A stretch of 64,000 nucleotides of DNA from an uncultured Bacteroidales bacterium (GTDB lineage: Bacteria > Bacteroidota > Bacteroidia > Bacteroidales > Muribaculaceae), in assembly GCA_947573135.1 (NCBI GenBank), contig CANPDU010000005.1:1-64000 (forward strand). Direction: 5' to 3'. Made by a program: the position numbers and the translations under genes. The notes below the pieces were generated by a model that worked only from the letters and a program-made list of their open reading frames with translations, searched no databases and had not been told where the DNA came from. Shown here piece by piece: positions 16,592 through 25,056 of the stretch (its first letter is position 1; every line of letters begins with the position of its first letter).

Positions 16592-16607
16592 TTTACATTT
16601 ATGTAAA
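16592..16607. promoter_or_regulatory. Inverted repeat upstream of the toxin-antitoxin pair
   Basis: TTTACAT-TT-ATGTAAA is a perfect 7-bp inverted repeat. It lies 10 bp before a near-consensus -7 box (TAACTTCG) of the toxin gene. It is a likely binding site for the antitoxin, which has an HTH domain, giving autoregulation. Confidence 0.5.
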
Positions 16608-16651
16608 ACATTTTTTGTAACTTCGCGTTATAATTACAAAGGCAAAGCATT

Positions 16652-17122
16652 ATGAGCGAAGTAGAACTCCTTTTAGTCAACAGCAGCAATAGCTGCACGA
16701 TGTACACAATTCAGTTCCTCTCTGACGATATGAGCGAATTTGAAAAATTCGTTACCAAATTCAAGCAGGATGCAGAACTGAATCCTGACTTTCAGGCTAT
16801 AATGAGGTTCGTTGAACAGATTCTTTCCAATGGCGCACTGGAGAGATACTTCCGGCGCGAGGGCAAGATGAGCGATTCGGTAGTCGCACTGCCGGTTCTT
16901 AAATCAAAACTCCGCTTATATTGCCTGCGGCTTACAGATAAAATTCTTATCCTTGGCAACGGCGATGTGAAGAACAGCCGTACATACGAGGAAAACGACA
17001 CATTGCAGGGGTACGTCATGGACTTGCAAAAATTTGAGCGACTGCTCAAACAGGAAGTGCGTTCAGGCAATGTGGAAATTACGGAAAAGGAGATTATAAC
17101 CGATAAAACCTTTGAATTATGA
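16652..17122 (+). CDS. Toxin of a HigB/Gp49-like pair
   Basis: 156 aa. The core (LERYFRREGKMSD..., then LRLYCLRLTDKILILGNGD) matches phage-derived Gp49/HigB-type ribonuclease toxins of the RelE superfamily. It precedes an HTH antitoxin, the toxin-first order typical of HigBA, with an ATGA overlap. The N-terminal 15 residues could be a leader; an in-frame Met at residue 17 is an alternative start. Prophage toxin-antitoxin pairs stabilise lysogeny or abort infection by other phages. Confidence 0.75.
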   Translation: MSEVELLLVNSSNSCTMYTIQFLSDDMSEFEKFVTKFKQDAELNPDFQAIMRFVEQILSNGALERYFRREGKMSDSVVALPVLKSKLRLYCLRLTDKILILGNGDVKNSRTYEENDTLQGYVMDLQKFERLLKQEVRSGNVEITEKEIITDKTFEL

Positions 17123-17385
17123 GAACAGCCAACATTTCCTTACAGGAAATCTTCAATGAGATTCCCAGAGAAAAGCGAGAGGAAACCCGGCTCTCTTTCG
17201 CTATTTCGAACAGACTTGATACGCTTATGCGTGAGAAAGGTCTGAATAAAAAGCAGTTTGCCGAAGCCCTCGGTAAACGACCCAATGAGATAACACGGTG
17301 GCTGAGCGGCGAGCATAACTTCACTATCTCTACCCTCGCCATGCTGTCCTCTTTCTTCGGTCAACCGATTATTACCGTCTACTGA
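17119..17385 (+). CDS. HigA-like antitoxin
   Basis: 88 aa with an XRE-type HTH at residues about 30-80 (MREKGLNKKQFAEALGKRP, then ITRWLSGEHNFTISTL). Its ATG overlaps the toxin stop. It should bind and neutralise the upstream toxin and repress the operon through the 16592 repeat. Confidence 0.8.
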   Translation: MRTANISLQEIFNEIPREKREETRLSFAISNRLDTLMREKGLNKKQFAEALGKRPNEITRWLSGEHNFTISTLAMLSSFFGQPIITVY

Positions 17386-17393
17386 TTTCCACA

Positions 17394-17978
17394 ATGGAGA
17401 ACTTCAACTCATACATAGATACTATTGATATGGAATTTTGGCACAACCTATGTGTCAAAGAAGGAGTGTTACGCCATTATTCCAAAGGAGAATTTTTTCT
17501 GCGGGCAGGTGAAGTGCCTAAATATTTTGGATTCATCGAGTCCGGCTATTTCAAGTATTCTGTTGTGGATTCACAAGGCAACGAGCGAATCACTGGTTTT
17601 GCTTTGTGCAATAATATTGCAGGTGATTTCTACAGTTCCATTCACCGAGTAACTGCATTGAACAATTTAATAGCCACCACTCACTCCGCCGTATGGGTAA
17701 TCAGTACCGCACGTGTAAAGGAAGTTCTAAACGAATATCCCGATTTACACCGTATAATAGCGGACGAATTGTTCCGAATGTCGCACGAAAGATACATCAA
17801 TCTTTACAGACAGTCACCAAAAGAACGATATATCGGACTGATAAACAAATGCTCGGACATTCTGCAACATATTACGCTTAAAGAGATGGCCTCATATTTG
17901 CAAATAACCCCCACGCATCTTAGCCGCTTACGCAAAGAGTTTATTACCCGGAACCAATCTTTTTCTCCCTCCTCATAG
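17394..17978 (+). CDS. Crp/Fnr-family regulator
   Basis: 194 aa. An N-terminal cyclic-nucleotide-binding-like beta-barrel (residues about 20-125: GEFFLRAGEVPKYFGFIESG) is joined to a C-terminal winged helix (LKEMASYLQITPTHLSRLRKE). It resembles Bacteroidota Crp-like regulators that have lost the cAMP-binding signature. It follows the antitoxin by 8 bp. A perfect 26-bp palindrome lies right after its stop codon and before the outer-membrane receptor gene, so the receptor is its likely target. Confidence 0.85.
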   Translation: MENFNSYIDTIDMEFWHNLCVKEGVLRHYSKGEFFLRAGEVPKYFGFIESGYFKYSVVDSQGNERITGFALCNNIAGDFYSSIHRVTALNNLIATTHSAVWVISTARVKEVLNEYPDLHRIIADELFRMSHERYINLYRQSPKERYIGLINKCSDILQHITLKEMASYLQITPTHLSRLRKEFITRNQSFSPSS

Positions 17979-18004
17979 CAACTCTCAACATATGTTGAGA
18001 GTTG
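17979..18004. promoter_or_regulatory. 26-bp perfect palindrome, candidate Crp-like operator
   Basis: CAACTCTCAACAT and its exact complement abut with no spacer. The site lies between the Crp/Fnr-like gene and the receptor gene, 43 bp before the receptor ATG. A symmetric dimer site fits this regulator family. As RNA it could also form a hairpin, but the T run after it is seven bases away, making a terminator less convincing. Confidence 0.6.
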
Positions 18005-18046
18005 TGTCGTTTTTATTGCCGAACTTTGCGCAAAAAATAATGACAC

Positions 18047-20143
18047 ATGATATACAAACTATCGTTACTGATATTATGCACCACCGCCACAATCACGGCA
18101 ATGGCACAAACCGAAACGCCCGACAGTGTAAAGGCACAGCAACTTGGTGAAATCGTCGTTGAGGCGCAGATGCAGCGTACTTCTCCGACCGCAACGACCT
18201 TCAAACCCTCAAGTAAACAGAAAAACGCAGCACAGAACGCCATAGACCTTTTGCGGCAGATGGCTATTCCTCAGCTACAAATCAATCCGATAGACAATTC
18301 AGTCAAAGACAACGCAGGGGCAGAAGTATCAATCTTCATCAATTATATGCCGGCTTCTCAGGAAGAAATGGCCGGTTTGCGCACGGCTGATGTCCGCAAA
18401 GTGGAATATCTCGAATTTCCCACCGACCCACGTTTCCGTGGAGCACAGCGGGCAGTGAATATCATTATTCAGGAATATGCCTACGGAGGTTACACAAAAA
18501 TCTCTGTTGACGAAAATTTCCTTGTCGGCCTGTCATCACGCGCAAACATATTCTCGAAGTTCTCCTACAAGAAAATGACATACGACCTGTTTGTAGCCGC
18601 CAACAACTGGAACAACCATCATGCTTCTTCTGACATCGAGGGCATATACTCGCTGAAAGATGCCGGAGGCTCTGACTTCCTTTTAAGCCGTAAAGAAACC
18701 ACCGACAATGCACATTTCAGGCAAAACCTGTTTCCAGTGACTTTTCAAGCCACATACAACACTGAAAAAATACAAGTGCGCAACACATTGGGATATAGCT
18801 ATTCCGCATTTCCTATACAGAATCAGTGCGGATTGCTTTCTTACTCTCCGGGTATTGCGGACAACTATACATTTGACAGGCGTAATTCCTCCCGCAGCAA
18901 TTCATTAAGCTATAAGGGTTCTTTCTATTTCGCGTTGCCTGATAACTTTTCTATCAATGCGGCTCCTCAATTTTCATATACCCATAACAACAACGCACTT
19001 ACATACGTTACTTCCTCAACCGATCCGATTGTCCGTAATGCACAGGAAGACGCCTATTATTATCGTGTGGACGCATACCTGAATAAGCGCTTCGGTCAGA
19101 AACACACACTGATGTTGGGGATAAACGGAGGCGACAACATAAATCGGCTTAAATATTCGGGCAACGCCGTTTACTCCGACCGTTTCCACAATGCTTTCGC
19201 TGCCGGATTGTTATGCTATCAGCTTCAAACGCAGAAAATCAGCCTTTACACGGATGCCGGATTTTGTTGGGAACAAAGCGATATAAACGGCATCAGGAAC
19301 ACCGACTCATATCCTTTTCTTCATGTAAACCTCCGATATTCGCCCAATTCTAAAAATGCTTTCTCGACGTATTTCCAATATGCAAACAGCACACCGGGCA
19401 TTGATGCGAAAGCGTCGGATTTTTTGCGCGATAACGAATTTATGTATCTTACGGGAAACCCCTTGCTCGACAATTCGCGGCATATAACATTCAATCTCGG
19501 CTATACATGGATGCCATCAAATATATTCAGTTTAAATGCTTTCGGCAACTTTTTTGAGCTGATTGACAGGCAGATTATGACTTATGAGCCATATAACAAC
19601 GGACAGGCATTGCTGAGGACTTACGTCAATGACGGCAATTATATACAAAGCGAAATCGGGTTTTCAGCCAATCTCAAACTTTTTAACAACAGCCTCCACA
19701 TTTATGTCAGCCCGAAACAATGCTTCAATCGTTCCACCGGTTTTTTCGATAAACGATACAATCCGTTCCAACTTTCGGCACAAGCCGTTTATTACTTGAA
19801 ACAGTTTTATTTTATGGGTTATTATCAGACACCGCAGAAAATGATGTTCTCTAATTCTCCCACAACATACCGGTCAAGGGATACTTATGCTTTCGCAGCC
19901 GGGTGGGCTAATGCCGACTGGAACATTCGACTGTCCGCCTATAATATCTTCAATACACATTGGGACAGTGCCGACCTTTATATTGAAACGCCTTACTATA
20001 AAGAACATAAAACCAACTTTGGAACCAATTCACACTCTCGCCTGAACCTGTCTGTAACTTATACATTCGGATATGGAAAGAAAGTACAGCGCGGCAACGA
20101 AGTCGGTGCACAGCAGGGCGCATCTTCAGCAATTGTGAAATAA
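18047..20143 (+). CDS. Outer-membrane beta-barrel receptor (TonB-dependent type)
   Basis: 698 aa. A signal peptide (residues 1-21, ending AMAQ) is followed by a short plug-like segment (QQLGEIVVEAQMQR, typical of TonB-box and plug starts) and a long series of aromatic-rich beta strands to the C-terminus. It lacks the carboxypeptidase-like N-terminal domain of SusC proteins and is shorter than most TonB receptors, resembling the outer-membrane beta-barrel family of Bacteroidota. It is prophage cargo: the surrounding genes are Crp-like control and a TonB-domain protein. It could import a nutrient or replace a surface receptor to exclude other phages (inference). Confidence 0.8.
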   Translation: MIYKLSLLILCTTATITAMAQTETPDSVKAQQLGEIVVEAQMQRTSPTATTFKPSSKQKNAAQNAIDLLRQMAIPQLQINPIDNSVKDNAGAEVSIFINYMPASQEEMAGLRTADVRKVEYLEFPTDPRFRGAQRAVNIIIQEYAYGGYTKISVDENFLVGLSSRANIFSKFSYKKMTYDLFVAANNWNNHHASSDIEGIYSLKDAGGSDFLLSRKETTDNAHFRQNLFPVTFQATYNTEKIQVRNTLGYSYSAFPIQNQCGLLSYSPGIADNYTFDRRNSSRSNSLSYKGSFYFALPDNFSINAAPQFSYTHNNNALTYVTSSTDPIVRNAQEDAYYYRVDAYLNKRFGQKHTLMLGINGGDNINRLKYSGNAVYSDRFHNAFAAGLLCYQLQTQKISLYTDAGFCWEQSDINGIRNTDSYPFLHVNLRYSPNSKNAFSTYFQYANSTPGIDAKASDFLRDNEFMYLTGNPLLDNSRHITFNLGYTWMPSNIFSLNAFGNFFELIDRQIMTYEPYNNGQALLRTYVNDGNYIQSEIGFSANLKLFNNSLHIYVSPKQCFNRSTGFFDKRYNPFQLSAQAVYYLKQFYFMGYYQTPQKMMFSNSPTTYRSRDTYAFAAGWANADWNIRLSAYNIFNTHWDSADLYIETPYYKEHKTNFGTNSHSRLNLSVTYTFGYGKKVQRGNEVGAQQGASSAIVK

Positions 20144-20764
20144 ACAGCTAATCATACTATATAATAACCGCTTTTGCGCTTCGCTTAGCGAAGATTCCTC
20201 GGCAGCGATTGTCGGGGTCCTATTTGGGGGCGATGCGACACGTCGCCGGGCTATGGCGGCGTGGCCGTTGAGCTTTTAATCTCAACCCATACGGGCTATC
20301 AAACCGGCTTGCCGCTTTGCTCCGCAAAGAACCTTTAGCTCAACGAGCATAGCGAGTTAATCCCTATCGCATTTTGACCGCTCCACGCCGGGGCGGTCAT
20401 TCTTTTTTCAGGCGGCAGCGGCGGCGAGTGTCGGCGGTGTCGCGTGGATAAGGTCGTGCCGTTCTTTGATCGCCCTTTGGAGGGCGGCTTTATGCCGGAC
20501 ACGAAAAATCGGTGTGTATCTTTGTGGCCTGTCATATCGGCTGCTGAATCAAGGAGGGCGGCTTATTCCGGGTTACGGGCTTATCGCGTTATATGTGCTG
20601 TGGCCGGCGGTGTGATTACTTCGACATAAACACATAGGTTTTTGAGGCAGTCGGGAGGCGGTGCTTACCGCGCATTATACCGCGCCATTTCCGTTCTTGC
20701 AGACCTGATTTTAACTGTCATTACCTGTAAACACGCACGGCAACGCATCTGATATTTCACTTTG
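20144..20764. other. Region without a gene after the receptor
   Basis: No open frame looks like protein. The stretch contains several hairpins, for example CTTCGC/GCGAAG near 20178 and the terminator at 20376. It ends at a leftward consensus promoter (20765-20793). It may template a 3' untranslated region on the plus strand and a noncoding transcript on the minus strand. Confidence 0.45.
20376..20407 (+). terminator. Terminator downstream of the receptor gene
   Basis: The stem GACCGC/GCGGTC has a loop of 11 nt and is followed by attctttttt. It lies 230 bp after the receptor stop, so the transcript would carry a long structured 3' tail. Confidence 0.6.
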
Positions 20765-20995
20765 CAAAGTTAGGTCGTACCGAGCTATCGCAAAACAGGC
20801 CTACGGATTATCATCACAAATTTTTACAAATCTCCACGCCCTCGCTTGCGCTGGGGTAGTATTTGCCGCGCCCCGGCAGGGGTAAAATTTTGCTTGAAAT
20901 TTTTGCGCTTGCGCTCTACATACTTCCCACCTTATTGCACGTAAAAATCAAACGCGCCACCGGCGCACAGTAATAACAATCAAAATCTTACGGCA
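20765..20995. promoter_or_regulatory. Accessory leader module A
   Basis: The left edge is a minus-strand promoter: TTG (20791-20793), 18 bp, TAACTTTG (20765-20772). The right part is the leader of the 65-aa gene: an AT-rich stretch (tttgcttgaaatttttgc), then TTGCACGTAAAAATC, a GCGCC/GGCGC hairpin and an A-rich start region. The same order recurs before the gene at 22877 and, shorter, before 28679. Confidence 0.55.
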
Positions 20996-21193
20996 ATGAC
21001 ACATATAATGAACTTCGCAGCAAGCACCACCTCTCGCTCCAACCGCATCAAAGAATACCAAGTGGAAGTAATCACTTACGACGGCGACAGCCACACCGTC
21101 TATGTAGAAGCCCGCAACGAGGAAGAAGCCTCCGACATGGCAGCCGAAATGGTAGGCAACGCCGACTACACTATGGTTTACGAGGTTGCATAA
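20996..21193 (+). CDS. Small accessory protein
   Basis: 65 aa, not recognised. After a basic start it forms a likely beta-alpha-beta unit (YQVEVITYDGDSHTVYVEA, then EEEASDMAAEMVG). A second ATG at 21008 is an alternative start. It follows leader module A and ends before a hairpin at 21216. Small acidic proteins with shared leaders on a prophage often act against host defences; that is only a hypothesis here. Confidence 0.65.
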   Translation: MTHIMNFAASTTSRSNRIKEYQVEVITYDGDSHTVYVEARNEEEASDMAAEMVGNADYTMVYEVA

Positions 21194-21215
21194 AGCACCC
21201 CCACCTCCAAAGGGA

Positions 21216-21240
21216 GGCTCGCCAACTCCGGCGAGCCTTT
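21216..21240 (+). terminator. Terminator of the 65-aa gene
   Basis: The 8-bp stem GGCTCGCC/GGCGAGCC is followed by ttta. It separates the 65-aa gene from the convergent TonB-domain gene. Confidence 0.55.
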
Positions 21241-21280
21241 ACCCACGCTCCTGTGGCCGACACGCGCCGCCGCGATTGTA

Positions 21281-22117
21281 TTATTGCAGATTTATATTTA
21301 CGGGGAATGTGAACCAACAAGGGACATTTTTACCTCTGCGCTCGGCAGGTATAAAACTGTTTTCGGGCAAAGTCTTTAATACACGGACACATTCATCACC
21401 CAATAAGCGATGTGGCGTTCTGACCACTTCGATTTTACCCACACTGCCTGTATCCGTTATTTCAACTTTCAAAATCACCTTCCCCTTTATGCACGCTTCA
21501 TCTAATTCTCGCGGCCACTGCATATTTTTCGCAATATAAATCAGCAACCCCTCAATACCATTTACATCATCTATGTATATTGGATATGTGTCAACGTATT
21601 GCAGTTCCCAAACGCCATCCGTCATATAGATGTAAGGAGCAACAGTATCTTCCACAAACTGCTCCAATGCGAGAAATTCAGGCGTATATGTGTATGTCGG
21701 CTGACGGGATATGCTTCCTTTCCACGCTAATCCTTTATCCTCCATACGCGGCGCACACTCAATCATTACATCTATTGTCGGCACATTGGAGCATATAGTA
21801 TCGCATTTCTTCTCGACTATCTTGTATTTGCTGTCAAAAAGAGAAGCCGATAATCGTGCGAACTTTCGGGCGGCATTTGGACTTAATAGAGCCACCGTAT
21901 CATTATAATGCAACCACAACGAATCGGAATAATCCGGCTCGGAAACTTCATATCGCAGTTTGTAATTCATGCCCTCATTGCTATAACGATATGAAGCCGA
22001 CTTAGTAATAAAGTTACGCGCAAATACGCCAAGCGGCATAAACATAATCGCAGCGATAAACGCCGCTATAAAAAAGCTGCCGTTCTTGTCTATGCCACAT
22101 ATTGAGAATCTTGCCAT
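21281..22117 (-). CDS. Membrane-anchored TonB C-terminal domain protein
   Basis: 278 aa from the ATG at 22117. A hydrophobic segment at residues about 14-33 anchors it in the inner membrane. A 150-residue middle region is not recognised. The C-terminal 80 residues match the TonB C domain (GKVILKVEITDTGSVGKIEVVR, ending PCWFTFPVNI). TonB passes energy to outer-membrane receptors, and a receptor of that type lies 1.1 kb away in the same cargo island, so the two may work together. The gene is transcribed leftward from a leaderless-type promoter. A sensor-domain protein with a TonB-like tail is the alternative. Confidence 0.75.
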   Translation of the reverse strand: MARFSICGIDKNGSFFIAAFIAAIMFMPLGVFARNFITKSASYRYSNEGMNYKLRYEVSEPDYSDSLWLHYNDTVALLSPNAARKFARLSASLFDSKYKIVEKKCDTICSNVPTIDVMIECAPRMEDKGLAWKGSISRQPTYTYTPEFLALEQFVEDTVAPYIYMTDGVWELQYVDTYPIYIDDVNGIEGLLIYIAKNMQWPRELDEACIKGKVILKVEITDTGSVGKIEVVRTPHRLLGDECVRVLKTLPENSFIPAERRGKNVPCWFTFPVNINLQ

Positions 22118-22120
22118 ACG

Positions 22121-22150
22121 CAAAGTTACATATAATCCACGAGATTACAA
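22121..22150 (-). promoter_or_regulatory. Leaderless promoter of the TonB-domain gene
   Basis: On the minus strand, TTG (22148-22150) is followed after 19 bp by TAACTTTG (22121-22128). The ATG begins 3 bp after the -7 box, so the transcript must have almost no leader. Confidence 0.7.
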
Positions 22151-22647
22151 TTATTTGCACTCATTTTTATTGTATCTCCACATCTCCGTGATTTATCGTG
22201 ATAGCGCGGCGAAACCGTCGGGAGAGAGGCGCGCACGGCAAATCGACCGCTCGGCGGCAAACAGCTTATGCCCGTCGATGCCGCACGGTGAAATCGGTAG
22301 CCGGGCACACACATTTTCCAGGTCAGGCACGGAGCGCACCGCCGGGGAGCGGCAGCAGCCCTATCTCAACCGGGCACCACGCCGTAAAGACGTATGAATA
22401 TCGGTGTTGTCGGGCGAGTGCCTGAACACTTGTGCCTCCGGCATTTCCGTGGCGACACCCCGGCTTCGGGCAACCGTGGGCGAGGGCGGCTTGCCGTTCA
22501 GCGGCGGCAAGCCATACGGGTGCTTTTTATATCCCGGTCATGGTGGCGGCGCGGTTGCGCTGTGGCGGCGGCTTGTTTTTCTCCCTCCGGGTTTCAGACG
22601 GCTGCAACTCGCCTGATCCGTCAGGGGCATAGTGATTTTTCCTGTCG
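22151..22647. other. GC-rich region without a gene
   Basis: About 500 bp with arginine- and glycine-rich open frames on both strands and none that look coded. It is bounded on the right by a leftward consensus promoter (22648-22676), repeating the layout at 6406-7002 and 20144-20793. I see no other feature. Confidence 0.45.
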
Positions 22648-22876
22648 CAAAGGTAGGGCTCACCGCACCGGCGCAAAACAGGCTCTGATTTACTGCGCAA
22701 AATTTCAATAAAAATCTCGCTTCGCTTCGTTGCAGCTTCACTTTTATCTCCGGCCAAAGGCTGAAATTTTCCTTGAAATTTTTGCTCCGCCGCTTTCTGA
22801 GCGCTCCCTGATATTGCAACGTAAAAATTCAATAAGCCCTTCGGGGCAAGTAACAAACCCTCTAAAATTCAAAGAA
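22648..22876. promoter_or_regulatory. Accessory leader module B
   Basis: The minus-strand promoter is TTG (22674-22676), 18 bp, TACCTTTG (22648-22655), inside the motif gcctgttttgcg shared with module A. The right part carries ttttccttgaaatttttgc, then ATTGCAACGTAAAAATT, a GCCC/GGGC hairpin and an A-rich start, matching module A in order and partly in sequence. Confidence 0.55.
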
Positions 22877-23248
22877 ATGAAAACTACAGCCACCACCGCA
22901 AACGCAGCAACCGCCAACAACGCCACCACGACCGCCAAGACAAAGAAGCGCACCCGCAAGGCCGCCGCCAAGTCAGAGGCAACAGTCGCCACCGCCCCCG
23001 AACAGAAGCCCGAAGCCACGACGGAGGCCACCGCAGAAAAGAGCAAGCTCCTCGTGTTCAAACGCTCGCGCAACAACGGCTTTTACGTCTACCTCCTCGG
23101 AGTGATGCCCGACGAGAACATAGGCTGCAACTGCCGCACCCCACAGTCGGCGATGCGCTTCATGCTCTGGAAAAAGCGCGAACTCGGCGCGGCTATATCC
23201 GAGCAGCACTTCAACGAGCTTAAGCAGCTTGCCGCAGCCGAGGGTTAA
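22877..23248 (+). CDS. Ala/Thr/Lys-rich small protein with conserved-looking tail
   Basis: 123 aa. Residues 1-55 are a low-complexity Ala-Thr-Lys-rich tail resembling histone-like or linker tails. Residues 56-123 form a compact domain (LLVFKRSRNNGFYVYLLGVMP, then CNCRTPQSAMRFMLWKKREL). I do not recognise it. The stop codon lies inside a terminator hairpin. The basic tail suggests DNA binding or a flexible linker. It may be co-transcribed with the 68-aa gene that follows. Confidence 0.65.
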   Translation: MKTTATTANAATANNATTTAKTKKRTRKAAAKSEATVATAPEQKPEATTEATAEKSKLLVFKRSRNNGFYVYLLGVMPDENIGCNCRTPQSAMRFMLWKKRELGAAISEQHFNELKQLAAAEG

Positions 23249-23261
23249 CGCCCTCGGCTTT
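23237..23261 (+). terminator. Terminator overlapping a stop codon
   Basis: The stem GCCGAGGG/CCCTCGGC is followed by ttt. The TAA stop of the 123-aa gene is in the loop. Confidence 0.6.
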
Positions 23262-23310
23262 GCCCCCTCTCCCGACACATTTTATTACAAACCCGATAAA
23301 TCACGAAGAT

Positions 23311-23517
23311 ATGGAAAAGCAGATTTACAAAGTATTCACCGATAAAGGCTCGTGGCAAATCGAGGCCGCAGACCGCATCGAGGCTTTCCGCCTCGCACTC
23401 TATTACTCATGGCGCGACGGCGAGGTGTTCCGCTATATGGAATCCCCCTCCGAGCGGCTGGCATTACACCTGTGCGCCGAAGACAGGTGGGGATTGTATA
23501 AAATCGCAATCCCCTGA
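23311..23517 (+). CDS. Small accessory protein
   Basis: 68 aa from the ATG at 23311, preceded by an A-rich start region. The sequence (YKVFTDKGSWQIEAADRIEAFRLA) reads as beta-beta-alpha, similar in layout to the 65-aa protein at 20996, and ends in a short Trp-rich strand. No family is recognised. It lies between the 123-aa gene and late promoter element 3. Confidence 0.6.
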   Translation: MEKQIYKVFTDKGSWQIEAADRIEAFRLALYYSWRDGEVFRYMESPSERLALHLCAEDRWGLYKIAIP

Positions 23518-23534
23518 ATCGCCGCGCCCCGGCT

Positions 23535-23569
23535 GTCTTTTTACCGCCAGTCGGGGCAACGTACCTTTG
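23535..23569 (+). promoter_or_regulatory. Late promoter element 3 (tail gene)
   Basis: GTCTTTT (23535-23541), 20 bp, then TACCTTTG (23562-23569). The ATG of the tail gene follows after only 4 bp, so the transcript is leaderless or nearly so. Confidence 0.75.
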
Positions 23570-23573
23570 CCGC

Positions 23574-24689
23574 ATGGCAACCTCGATACACCTCAACTTC
23601 GGCGACATCGCTTTTTCCTCCGCCGTGGAGCGCATCACCGTGCGCACCGATGCGGCCTCCGTCGATATATCCCTGTATATCCTGTCCGGCGACATCGAGA
23701 ACATCATCTTCTCCGAAACCTACTACCCATACGGCAACCTCGTTACCCTCCACGATTTCGCCTCAATCATCGAAGCCGAAATGTCGCTGTGGGAGCAGCC
23801 GCTCGCCACGTTCCGCCTCGCCGCGCGTGGCGCCGACGGCACTTCCGGCACCAAGACCTTCTCGATACTCTACTGCGACCGCCACACCGACCTGCAGCCC
23901 GGAGCCGTGATAGGGCGGCAGTTCCTGACCTCGCGCCGCATCATAACCGCCACACCCGACATTCCCGTGCCGCTCTTTTACGTCGTGCCGCCGCTGAAAT
24001 ACGAGGAACAGGAACTTATCGCATACCGCATCATCACACGGCGATGCGACACCGGCCTTATCCGCGTCATTTTCTCCCCCGACGGCTACACCGGCTACGG
24101 CACCGCATACCGCCTCGGTATGCTCACCGTCAGCCGCGACGCGCTTTTTGACAAGACCGCCAAATACTACACCAAGACCGATTACGAAATCCTCGGCGTT
24201 ACCGTCGAGATCGGCGACCGTTCCGTTACCATTTACTATTCCGACACCACGCCCGACCTCCGCCTGTGGTTCACCAATATGTTCAACTGCCTCGAACTGG
24301 CTGAACTCCACGGCGACACTACCGCCAAGACCAAAGTGAAACGCTCCGAGGCCGTTTGCTCCGACACCCTCCGCCTATACGACCAGTCCGTGGAGCAGTC
24401 CTTCGACTTTCAGGCCGACAATATTTCCCTCGAAACCGCCCGTTGGCTGACGCAGCTTTTCACCTCGCGCGACGTGCGCATTGTCAACCGACCCTATAAC
24501 GAGGAAGACTATCTCAACGAATCCTTTCCCTCCGTGCTTATCACCGACAGCACCAGTGAGGTTCAGGACGGCGACGATGAACTCAACAAAGTCAAGTTCA
24601 CCTACCGCCGTACCTCCGTGCGACCCGACAGCCGAATAAGCCGCATCGAGAGAATCCATAACGAAACCTACAAGAATCCATTTTCATAA
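23574..24689 (+). CDS. Probable tail or baseplate protein
   Basis: 371 aa, first gene after late promoter element 3. It is beta-rich throughout with a central YRLGMLTVSRDALFDKTAKY region and a C-terminal stretch ending in basic residues. It has no signal peptide and no enzyme motif. Position and composition suggest a tail, baseplate or receptor-binding structural protein. The specific role is unknown. Confidence 0.6.
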   Translation: MATSIHLNFGDIAFSSAVERITVRTDAASVDISLYILSGDIENIIFSETYYPYGNLVTLHDFASIIEAEMSLWEQPLATFRLAARGADGTSGTKTFSILYCDRHTDLQPGAVIGRQFLTSRRIITATPDIPVPLFYVVPPLKYEEQELIAYRIITRRCDTGLIRVIFSPDGYTGYGTAYRLGMLTVSRDALFDKTAKYYTKTDYEILGVTVEIGDRSVTIYYSDTTPDLRLWFTNMFNCLELAELHGDTTAKTKVKRSEAVCSDTLRLYDQSVEQSFDFQADNISLETARWLTQLFTSRDVRIVNRPYNEEDYLNESFPSVLITDSTSEVQDGDDELNKVKFTYRRTSVRPDSRISRIERIHNETYKNPFS

Positions 24690-24691
24690 AC

Positions 24692-24774
24692 AGTCGAGTG
24701 TCGAGTGTTCAGAGTTTAGAGAAACCTGCGGCTCTGATTTATCTCTCGACCCTCGACCCTAAACTCTCGACTTT
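24692..24774 (+). repeat. CTCGAC-rich spacer repeat
   Basis: The spacer contains gtcgagtgtcgag on the left and ctctcgaccctcgaccct, then aaactctcgac, on the right, which can pair into a long imperfect hairpin. A close copy of the right half occurs at 34799-34831, where it encodes the start of the spanin candidate. Confidence 0.6.
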
Positions 24775-25017
24775 ATGGCACACGCAATCCATTACACAAC
24801 GGCACTCACGATGCTGCACAGCGGCGACCCCGTGGATATTTCCTTTTGGAAACGAAACGGCGAAATCGTGCATCTGCACAACTGCATCGCACTTCCCAAT
24901 AAAGCCGCAGCAAGATACTCCGGCACCCAAAACTTCAAGCTCCTGGCCTCCGGCCAGATCCGAAAAATCCGACACGTCTGTATTTTTCGCATTAACGGCC
25001 TCGAAGTTTTCCTCTGA
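24775..25017 (+). CDS. Small late protein
   Basis: 80 aa, unrecognised, with a central ISFWKRNGEIVHLHNC segment followed by RYSGTQNFKLLASGQIRKIRHV. The composition suggests a small beta-barrel such as an SH3-like fold. It follows the CTCGAC spacer and is probably read from late promoter element 3. Confidence 0.55.
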   Translation: MAHAIHYTTALTMLHSGDPVDISFWKRNGEIVHLHNCIALPNKAAARYSGTQNFKLLASGQIRKIRHVCIFRINGLEVFL

Positions 25018-25045
25018 TTATACCCCGTATCTCACCGATTTTGTG

Positions 25046-25053
25046 TAACTTTG
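25046..25053 (+). promoter_or_regulatory. Leaderless promoter -7 box of cargo lipoprotein
   Basis: TAACTTTG ends 3 bp before the ATG at 25057. No TTG lies at the usual -33 distance. Confidence 0.5.
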
Positions 25054-25056
25054 CAT

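Noticed and set aside
20516..20523. Plus-strand TATCTTTG box in the gap after the receptor
   Set aside because: There is no -33 partner and no gene within reach. It is probably a chance match.
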